This document shows positions 55,895 to 64,000 of a stretch of DNA of 64,000 bases, in pieces. How positions within the stretch are numbered: the stretch's first letter is position 1; each line of letters begins with the position of its first letter. A program made the position numbers and the translations under genes. The notes beneath the pieces are model-generated. The model was given only the letters and a program-made list of their open reading frames with translations. It made no database searches and was not told where the DNA came from. The DNA is from Paracentrotus lividus (Eukaryota > Echinodermata > Echinoidea > Camarodonta > Echinidae): contig CALNVZ010000530.1 in NCBI GenBank assembly GCA_940671915.1, positions 9,628 to 73,627 of the forward strand, written 5' to 3'.

Positions 55895-58700
55895 ACGAAC
55901 TTAATCCGAAGCAGACAGACTCAAGCCAAATAAATCAATCAAAACAGGCCCATCAAACCAACGAGGAACGAGCCCATGCAACCAACCAAATTGAAATATT
56001 TTATACACTTACATGATATATAATGGTCAAATATATTCAATGCAATTCAGGCCCATCAAGGCAAACACAACAAGCCCATCTAATCAACCAAAGTAAAGCC
56101 TTTTGTACACTTACGTGATATACAATGTCAATAAATTCAATTCAATTCAAGCCCATCCAGCAAACCAAACAAGCCCATCCAACCAACCAAATTAAATTAT
56201 TTTGTACACTTACATAATGTATTATGTCCATGAATTCAAGCCAAGTCAGCCAACCAAACAAGCCCCACTCAACCAACCAAAATTAATTATCTTGTACATT
56301 TCCATGATATTGCCAATGGGTTCAATTCAAACCAACCAAATTGAAATTTCGTACACTTACAAGATATATAGTGTCAATAAACTCATTCCATTCAGGCACA
56401 ACTGGCCAACAAAACAAGCCCATCCAACCAATCAAAATGACATATTTTGTACACTTACATGATACATAGTGTCACTAATTCAACTCAAATCAAGCCCATC
56501 CAGCCAACCAAACAAGCCCATCCAACCAACCAAGATAAAATATTTTGTACACTTATATATATTGTAAATAATACATTCAAGCCCATCCCACTTACCAAAT
56601 CAAAATACTTTGTACACTTACACGATATATAGTGTCAATTAATGCAATTCAATTCAAGCCTATCCAGCCAACCAAACAAGCCCAACCAACAAATGTGAAC
56701 TGTGTTGTACGCTAATATGATAGTGCCAAATACATTCGGTTAAATTCAAACCTCCCCAGGCAAACGCAACAAGCCCATTCAACAACCAAATTAAAATATG
56801 TTAGACACTTAAATGATATATATAGTGTCAACAATTCAGTTCAAATCAAGCCCATCCAGCCAACCAAACAAGCCCAACCAACCAACCAAAATAAAATATC
56901 CTGTACATTTACATGATAATGCCAATAGGTTCAATTCAAACCAACCAAATTGAATTATTTTGTCCACTTACAAGATATATTGGTGTCAATAAACTCGTTC
57001 AATTCAAGCACAACCGGTCAACAAAACAAGCCCATCCAACCAACCAAAATGAAATCTTTTGTACACTTACATGATATATAGTGTCGATAGTTCAACTCAA
57101 TTCAAGCCCATCCAGCCAACCAAACAAGCCCATCCAACCGACCAAAATGAAATGTTTTGTACACTTACATATAATGTAAATAAATACAATTCAAGCTCAT
57201 CCACGCAACCAAATTAAAATACTTTGTACACTTACGTGATATATAGTGTCAGTTAATCCAATTCAAGCCAATTTAGCCAACCAAACAAGCCCAACCAACC
57301 AACCAATGTGAACTGTTTTGTACACTTACATGATAGTGTCACATACATTCGATAAATTTCAAGCCTATCCAGGCAAACATAACAAGTCCATTCAGCAACC
57401 AAATTAAAATATGTCATACATTTACATGATATATAGTGTCAATACTTCAACCCAATTCAAGCCCATCCAGCCAACCAAACAAGCCCATCCAACCAACCAA
57501 ACTAAAGTTTTGTACACTTACATGATATATAGAGTCAATCATTCAACTCAATTGAAGCCCATCCAGCCAACCAAACAAGCACATTCAACAACCAAATAAA
57601 AATATGTTATACACTTACATGATATATATATAGTGTCAACAATTCAATTCAAATCAAGCCCCTCCAACCAACCAAACAAGCCCAACCAACCAGCCAAAAT
57701 AAAATATCTTGTACAATTACATGATAGTATCAATAGGTTCAATTCAAACCAACCAAATTGAAATATTTTGTACACTTACAAGATATATATAGTGTCAATA
57801 AACTCGTTCAATTCAAGCACAACCGGTCAACAAAACAAGCCCATCCAACCAACCAAAATGAAATTTTTTGTACACTTACATGATATATAGTGTCGATATT
57901 TCAACTCAATTCAAGCCCCTCCAGCCAACCAAACAAGCCCCACCAACCAGCCAAAATAAAATATCTTGTACAATTATATGATAGTGTCAATACGTTCAAT
58001 TCAAACCAACCAAATTGAATTATTTTGTACACTTACAAGATATATATAGTGTCAATAAACTCGTTCAATTCAAGCACAACCGGTCAACAAAACAAGCCCA
58101 TCCAACCAACCAAAATGAAATCTTTTGTTCACTTACATGATATACAGTGTCGATATTTCAACTCAATTCAAGCCCATCCAGCCAACCAAACAAGCCCAAC
58201 CAACTAACCAAAATGAAATATTTTGTACACTAATATATGATGTCAATAAATACAATTCAAGCCCATCCTGCAAACCAAATTAAATACTTTGTACACTTCC
58301 ATGATCTATAGTGTCAATAAATTCAATTCAATTCAAGCCAAGCCAGCCAACCGAACAATCACAACCAATCAACCAAAGTGAACTGTCTTGTACACTACAT
58401 GATAGTGTCAAATACATTCGATTAAATTCAAGCCTATCCAGGCAAATATAACAAGCCCATTCAACAACCGAATTAAATTATGTTATACACTTACACGATA
58501 TATAGTGTCAATAATACAACTCAATTCAAGCCCATCCAGCCAACCAAAATGAAATATTTTGTACACTTATATATAATGTCCATATCAAGTCAAGCCCATC
58601 CAGGCGAACATAACAAGCCCATCCAACCAACCGACATATAATGTTTTGTACACTGACATGATAGTGCCAATAAATTCAATTCAATTCAATTCAATAACAA
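55895..58700 (+). repeat. About 105-bp tandem array with higher-order structure
   Basis: Around 27 monomers, most with TTGTACACTTACATGATATA, AGTGTCAATA, AATTCAATTCAAGCCCATCC and AGCCAACCAAACAAGCCC. Variant monomers (AAACTCGTTCAATTCAAGCA; AGCCTATCCAGGCAAA) recur at intervals of several hundred bases, so blocks of monomers were amplified together. Lys/Asn/Gln/Thr-rich frames are by-products. Confidence 0.9.
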
Positions 58701-58729
58701 AATATTCTATAACTGGGTGGGAGGGAGGG

Positions 58730-59090
58730 CAAATTAGCGTCCGATATCCCCCAAGGCTAAGTTGAGAATGAGCTCCAGTTTCCCAATCAAGCGCGTATTG
58801 CGCGCGTCTCACAATCATTCAACGCCTTTCATTGGCTCTTATCCGCGTAGGGGAGGTACCCGCGGAGCCATTACTAAGCAATCACTAAGGACGCAACCTC
58901 GCGTCACTTACTATGCCATTATTAGCCAATCATTGACTTGTAGCTGGGGGCGTGTTCTCATGAATTTCCCGCCTATACAAGTTCGTACGCTTTAATTTTG
59001 GCGGGCAGTATATTGCTATCCATATGCCCATTCTCTTGAGAACTGCACTCTCTCGCAAATGGATTTATTCGATAATTCGAATAATCTTAT
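58730..59090 (+). repeat. Helentron-like 3' module, copy 1
   Basis: About 360 bp, nearly identical to 61954-62314 with only a few differences (e.g. GGCTAAGTTG against GGCTGAATTG). It ends in the subterminal inverted repeat and hairpin. GC content is higher than the surroundings. Confidence 0.9.
58825..59010 (+). promoter_or_regulatory. Promoter-like cluster: CCAAT and E2F-type sites
   Basis: An inverted CCAAT (ATTGG near 58829), a direct CCAAT (AGCCAATCATTGAC at 58924) and two facing E2F-like sites, TTTCCCGCC (58965-58973) and TTTTGGCGGG (58996-59005). The combination is typical of growth-regulated promoters. It may be captured host promoter DNA; activity is unproven. Confidence 0.4.
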
Positions 59091-60543
59091 TGCGAGAAGA
59101 AATACAGTTCACACTTGATATTGTCATTTCTCAACTTTTATTGCCACTGGGGGATATTCCCAGTCATAGCATCATTTACAACGTGTACTTGTCAATCAGT
59201 TTATCAACACAACAATATTTATCAAGTCAAAATCAACCAACGGATGCCTCATCCAAGGAGGCCCAATCAAAAGCGGGAACCGGGTCATGTGACCTCTCGG
59301 AAGGAAGATATCCGACCGAATTCCAGGACAGGTGTTTCCCGGGGGCGGTTCCTTATACATAGATCATTCAATTCAAGTTTATGCTAATTTCCATCCCTGA
59401 ACATTGGTATATAAACATACATTTTCCATTATTCATCAATTCAATAAAAGGTTATCTCATGTGTCAGGAATATAGGAGGGAGAGGCTTCAAGACCTGAAC
59501 GTGAATTCTGGGAGGGGAAACCTGGTCATGTGACCTTCCGGGAGGAAGACATCCAGCCGGGGTTCCAAGACAGGAGACTTAGAACGTTGGGTTCCCCTCC
59601 CCAATATTTTCTTGCCCAAAGTATATAGTCCCTCCTCCTGGTCTTACAAATCTGGTCTACATCAGAAAAAGCCCATACAAAACCCAAAGTCATTTTTTTT
59701 TTTTTGCCACTCTTGGATCGTGTAGACTATTATATTTTTTGCACGTATACACAGCGTATTATACAGCCAAAATGCCAATGTTATCAGTGGTAATATGGTG
59801 CCTTATTGATCAATTAAAGTAGGCCATGCAATTCATGGTCATTCCATCCAAACCAACAGATCTGTCTTAGCACTATACTGCATTTGACCACTACCATTCT
59901 TGCCTCCTTACCTTTGTTAGGTAAATTAACACAGAAAAGCCAAACAAGTTATGACGTTCAGCGATTATCAAGCGAAGAAGAGTGGGCAAATTGTTCAAGT
60001 GATAAGAATATTAATAACTAAGGTTATTTTCTCGGTATTAATGGGCACACAGGAGCAATGCAAGATCTTTCATACTTTCCGGTCAATCTCCGATCTTTTC
60101 TTATACGGCCTATCCAGCCAATCCATAACAAGCCCAACTAACCAACGAAACAACCCAGAGAACCGATGCCAAAATACTCCCCGTTTTCTGCAATTATTAT
60201 AGCATTCAAGACAATATTAACCAAAAGACAATCACATAAGTGTGGCCTTCTTTCATTATTCGGCCCAAGAACTATGGGGTTATTATCAATAAAAACCCCA
60301 AATTGTGCAAGGCGCCCAACACCTGTCAAGTGTATACATACACTAATTACGGAGGCCACGAAAAACCCCCACCATTTTATAATTATGAATGGAGGAAACG
60401 TAGGCCTAGGTGACAGCCAAGGATGGTGGGCGGGGGCGTACTCCCTGCTCCTTGCTTAACAAACAAATAAATTAAAGAAATTATTTAAAACATTGTAAGG
60501 GGAGCTACAAATCAATATTTTCATCTGGTTCTATACTGGGTGC

Positions 60544-60870
60544 TTATTTCAATATTAACAATTTCATTTTATCATGGATATATTTTATCAACATCTCGTC
60601 CTGAAAATGGATCAATTCTCTCTTCCTACTGCTCCTGTCTGTGAGAAATTCAATTCCAGGCCTTTCAACAATATCACAGGCATATCCAACGCTTTCAACC
60701 GGACCAACAGTTTGTTTGACAAGTGACGCACCGGGCACGTCTCACAATTGATAATGCTCTGCAACTTTGCTCTCAATAGAGTAGGTAGCTCCTCATCCAG
60801 CCTACAGACTGAGCTACCCGCCAAGATCAAGGTGCATTTTCCAAGTCCCTGCAACAAAAAGGACGAGAAC
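60544..60870 (-). pseudogene. Exon-like remnant inside copy 2
   Basis: Minus strand. An acceptor-like TCCTTTTTGTTGCAG precedes an open stretch beginning GLGKCTLILAGSSVCRLDEE. A second frame then continues with a different open stretch (VESVGYACDIVERPGIEF, RKRELIHFQDEMLIKYIH) to a stop near 60546. The frame change and isolation suggest a captured, broken exon. I do not recognise the protein; it may be chance. Confidence 0.3.
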
Positions 60871-61953
60871 TACAAGAAGTAACATGTTCCAGAATTATGT
60901 CACTCATATTAATATACCACCACATTGCCATGAGTTATCGTAAATAGCCTTTTATGATTTCAATCTGTCCATTCATTTCGAAGTTATTATGCAATTCAAC
61001 ATTTCACACCGGCATACTTGTACCGGTACCTGCATGTAGAGTCTATGTGAATTTTCTCAGATGCATCATCATATTGAGCTTCCCAATAACCAAGCATGTG
61101 TCATAGATTGCCTTATGCAATTTACGTGCAGTTAAAATCAATTGGCGCAGCCTCTCTTGCAATTCAAGCCCATCCGAATAAATTTTAACAAGGAACCACA
61201 ATTCTCTATTCAGTTAACGTGTTCGTTAAAATATTCATGCCCATCCACATGCCTAGCTATAGTCTAATTTCCAACAATCCTGCAATCTCACAGTTAATAA
61301 GTAGGCCTAGATCGTTTCCTCCAGCGTAGCCTATCGACTAGACTAAATGACGAGGCCTACACTCTAGATCTAGTCATAAGTAGACTTCTTAGGGTAGATT
61401 TAAATTAGGCCGTTTAATAGAGAGATCCTGCCATGGCCTAGACCACCAAATGAGAGGTCTACATCTAAACATGGCTATAGCCTATCTACAACAACCACGG
61501 GCCTCTCATTTAATCTAGGCCTAATCTTAGGTCTATAGAATCTATATCTAAACCTGGACCTAGATTTTTAGACTCTAGATGTATATCCTATCAATCAATG
61601 TTCCGGAATCGTGCAACTTCACCTGTCATAATTATGCAGGCATGATCTCCTCCCTAGTTTCCATCCCCTACTCACGGATCTTGCCACTCTGCCAGCTATC
61701 CCACGTCATCGGCAGCAATAACCTCCACTTTTCCCAGTCTACCACAGCCGCGACCCACTCCTCCATTTAATGCAAATCAAAGATTATTTGCACCAAAGTT
61801 TACGACCTATCAGTCTAACATTTCGCCGGGTAAAACCACTTGACGATAGAGACAGCAAAACTAGCCCATGAAATGTAGGCCTATCGTCTGTCGGGTCGCA
61901 CTGTGAGGTAAAAGACGGTATCCAGATAGGAAGATGGAATTTAGACAGATAAA

Positions 61954-62314
61954 CAAATTAGCGTCCGATATCCCCCAAGGCTGAATTGAGAATGAGCTCC
62001 AGTTTCCCAATCAAGCGCGTATTGCGCGCGTCTCACAATCATTCAACGCCTTTCATTGGCTCTTATCCGCGTAGGGGAGGTACCCGCGGAGCCATTACTA
62101 AGCAATCACTAAGGACGCAACCTCGCGTCACTTACTATGCCATTATTAGCCAATCATTGACTTGTAGCTGGGGGCGTGTTCTCATGAATTTCCCGCCTAT
62201 ACAAGTTCGTACGCTTTAATTTTGGCGGGCAGTATATTGCTATCCATATGCCCATTCTCTTGAGAACTGCACTCTCTCGCAAATGGATTTATTCGATAAT
62301 TCGAATAATCTTAT
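61954..62314 (+). repeat. Helentron-like 3' module, copy 2
   Basis: Near-identical to 58730-59090 and carries the same CCAAT and E2F-type sites, offset by 3224 bases. The 61300-61560 stretch just upstream is rich in TAGGCCTA and AGATCTAG words. Confidence 0.9.
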
Positions 62315-62860
62315 TATTGCATAATACATAAAATAGGCCTATTCATTTTTCTGTACAATTTGCCATAGGTTACACACGTGACCCACTAAAATGTCACACA
62401 TGTGACCCGACATCACGATATAAAATAATAGGTAAAAAAAGAAATTTCAGAGATGACCACTATCCAGTGGTATTTTTTGGTTAAGAGGTCCATAATGCAT
62501 ATCTCACAGCAATAAGAACATTTCATCATTTTAAAACTCACAGGAATTTTAAAATGAAATTGAACTTTCAAAATCATGCCGTTCTGTGAAGTCACACACG
62601 TGACCCACTTCTTTTGACCTCTGACCTTGAACATGCATATTGTAAATATAAAAATATATTTACAAATGATAGCCAACAAAATATATTAGCATGATAAATA
62701 CATTAAATCAGTATATCTTTTAAATTGTTAGAGTTATAGCCAATTAAAGTCAAGATTTTGCATAATTTCGGTCACACACGTGACCAAGAATGGTCCTATA
62801 GGGACATTTGATTTCCCTATTGAAGTCAAACAGGGATTTTATCCATCTGTTAGGACATCG
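62315..62860. repeat. CACGTG-bearing repeat segment
   Basis: GTYACACAYGTGACC occurs near 62370, 62392, 62591 and 62771 in AT-rich DNA, as it does at 53904 and 54661. Probably part of the same repeat family as the 53.5-54.7 kb duplication. No gene. Confidence 0.6.
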
Positions 62861-62867
62861 ATCCTTC

Positions 62868-63075
62868 TACAGTGCGCATCAATAAAAACGGGACAGTTTT
62901 GAAAAGTCTATCAAAATTTTGTTTCAAATTATGTCTATATTTTGATATTGAAAGATGCTCTGAAGTCTTATCTTTCAAATACCAATTTTTAAAATAAATT
63001 TCGGTCATGCTTGAGCGAATACGGAACGTTTTTGTCGGGGGCTCAACAAAAGGCTTGCGCACATGTGACAAAAAA
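62868..63075. mobile_element. Half of a Tc1/mariner-type MITE
   Basis: After TA, CAGTGCGCATCAATAAAAAC then GGGACAGTTTTGAAAAG, the look of a Tc1-family terminus. No matching inverted end is found before the TTAA-MITE at 63094, so it is a truncated arm. Confidence 0.45.
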
Positions 63076-63093
63076 TGAGAAATGTGATCTTAA

Positions 63094-63555
63094 AGCTGGT
63101 GTATAGTTTCGGGAGAAATACAAATTAATTTTGATTCACATTAAAATAAATTATGAAAGATTGAATCCAAGAACTATAATAAAGCAAATTATAGTACTTG
63201 AAATTTCGTTTTAGTGTCTTTATTATAAGGATAAAAAAGGATAAGTCGGGGAACCGTCTCAGGTTTGCGCTCACGTGGAAAACCAATGGGGATTCTCTTG
63301 TGTGGGTGTTTCACACAGATCGTTCGCACTAATTCACGCCGTAACCTCGGGCGTGCGAATCTGTCAGCAGAGGTATAAACGGCAGTTAAATTACCCTTTA
63401 TTTAAACAATTTCAATGAAAGTCATCGGAAATAATGAAAGGAATGTCACAGGATCTCTCACATATATCTTTTAGTGCAATGTGGACAACATGTAACTACA
63501 TTTGATCGGTTTTGTGCTAATTCCTTTTTACGGTTACCAAAATTATACACCAGGT
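63094..63555. mobile_element. TTAA-flanked MITE, copy 3
   Basis: TTAA at 63090-63093 and 63556-63559. Termini are AGCTGGTGTATAGTTT and the inverse ATTATACACCAGGT. It is colinear with 12754-13211 at high identity. Non-coding. Confidence 0.85.
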
Positions 63556-64000
63556 TTAATTGTTGTTTTTTACATATATTTTTAATATGTTTTCGTTTGG
63601 CATTGAATATTCCTTCGCAATTAAAAAAAAAACTAATCAATAATTTTTTGGTGTTAATAGTACAGTCAAACCGGCTAGACCGACCTCAAACCGACTAAAA
63701 TTGAATGAAAATTTCTAGAACGGGAACCGATGCAAGTCCGGCACTAAAACCGACAACCCCGATTCTCCCTGGAACCCTCCCAGATTCGTCCTGGACCCTT
63801 CCCCGATTGCACACTGAATTATCTTTGTTTCGTTTTGTTTTGATTTGTATTCATCCAATGAATTGAAATTGGATAGATGTTGGTGGGTTCTTAATCAATA
63901 TTATATTATTTTCATGTTATTATGCACTTATTCAGGATTTCACAACAGGGCCGGAAGTGATTTTGACGCTCTAAGTAATTTCCAAAGGATTCACATGACG
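63556..64000. other. Window end, no gene seen
   Basis: AT-rich DNA. CAGTCAAACCGG follows TA near 63663 and resembles a pogo/Tc1-type terminus, but the other end would lie outside the window. Confidence 0.35.

Larger units (their letters stand above)
55310..59090 (+). mobile_element. Helentron/Helitron2-like element, copy 1
   Basis: The 5' end reads TTTGCGAGAAG. The inverse TCTCGCAAAT lies 31 bp before the 3' end and is followed by a hairpin (TTATTCGA-taat-TCGAATAA) and TCTTAT. A 5' end repeated inverted beside a 3' hairpin is the asymmetric-TIR layout of Helentrons. The centre is a 2.8-kb tandem array, as in non-autonomous relatives. No Rep/helicase. A second copy follows head to tail. Confidence 0.65.
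59091..62314 (+). mobile_element. Helentron-like element, copy 2 (head to tail)
   Basis: It starts TGCGAGAAG directly after the 3' end of copy 1 (junction CTTAT|TGCGAG) and ends with the same hairpin at 62289-62308 and TCTTAT. It shares the 5' and 3' modules with copy 1, but the middle (59676-61953) is different sequence instead of the tandem array. Confidence 0.65.

Noticed and set aside
56202..58207. Several Asn/Gln/Pro/Thr-rich frames
   Set aside because: Translation of the 105-bp tandem array.
55310..59675. LTR retrotransposon with 585-bp direct repeats as LTRs
   Set aside because: The repeats lack TG...CA ends and target duplications, no primer-binding or polypurine site is seen, and a second module (360 bp) alternates with them, which fits tandem rolling-circle elements better.
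58762..62219. Identical 77-codon frame in both Helentron-like copies as a conserved gene
   Set aside because: The DNA itself is nearly identical between copies, so the shared frame is not evidence of selection on protein.

Overview
This is repeat-rich, AT-rich eukaryotic nuclear DNA with one 557-base assembly gap. The only host gene I can support is a three-exon minus-strand gene (16242-21776) for a death domain - NACHT - LRR-like receptor. That architecture is expanded in sea urchins and also found in other marine deuterostomes. Together with CR1/jockey-like retrotransposon debris, many TIR elements and recurrent TAGGCCTA-type words, it suggests an echinoderm, most likely an echinoid. This is an inference; no species marker is visible. 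No CRISPR array, operon or complete tRNA/rRNA gene was seen.

Layout. 0-4 kb: AAT-headed interspersed repeat, a 31-bp minisatellite, and a GATAAAC/GTTTATC palindrome array. 4-7.8 kb: a long-armed foldback element, then a TIR element holding a truncated non-LTR retrotransposon, with a related sequence downstream that lacks the insertion. 7.3-10.4 kb: a GGCGCC minisatellite that took two separate insertions at TTAA sites. 10.7-14.2 kb: a 15-bp minisatellite split by a Tc1/mariner-like element (itself holding a perfect 71-bp-arm hairpin) and by a TTAA-flanked MITE. 16.2-21.8 kb: the NLR gene, with a different TIR element in each intron. 22.2-23.9 kb: two MITEs and a short direct repeat.

23.9-45.5 kb is a head-to-tail mosaic of four copies (A-D) of one roughly 1.5-2 kb repeat. 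Insertions inflate it, and some hold further elements: retrotransposons in TIR elements, and a MITE with a tRNA-like insert inside a second MITE inside a GATCGAGT-rich element. 46-49.7 kb: GAGCGCGAAGCGCGAGC boxes, two foldback elements and a second TTAA-MITE copy. 49.86-52.96 kb: a palindrome-dense array capped by 31-bp inverted terminal repeats that are themselves hairpins; this is the strongest candidate for something undescribed.

53.5-54.7 kb: a 600-bp direct duplication. 55.31-62.31 kb: two head-to-tail elements whose ends fit Helentron/Helitron2 (5' end repeated inverted just inside the 3' end, followed by a hairpin). One carries a 2.8-kb tandem array. Both share a promoter-like 3' segment with CCAAT and E2F-type sites. 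62.3-64 kb: CACGTG-centred repeats, half of a Tc1-like MITE and a third TTAA-MITE copy.

Apart from the NLR gene, no gene network can be described. The window records layered transposition and satellite growth. All family assignments come from reading termini and motifs by eye; no database was searched.
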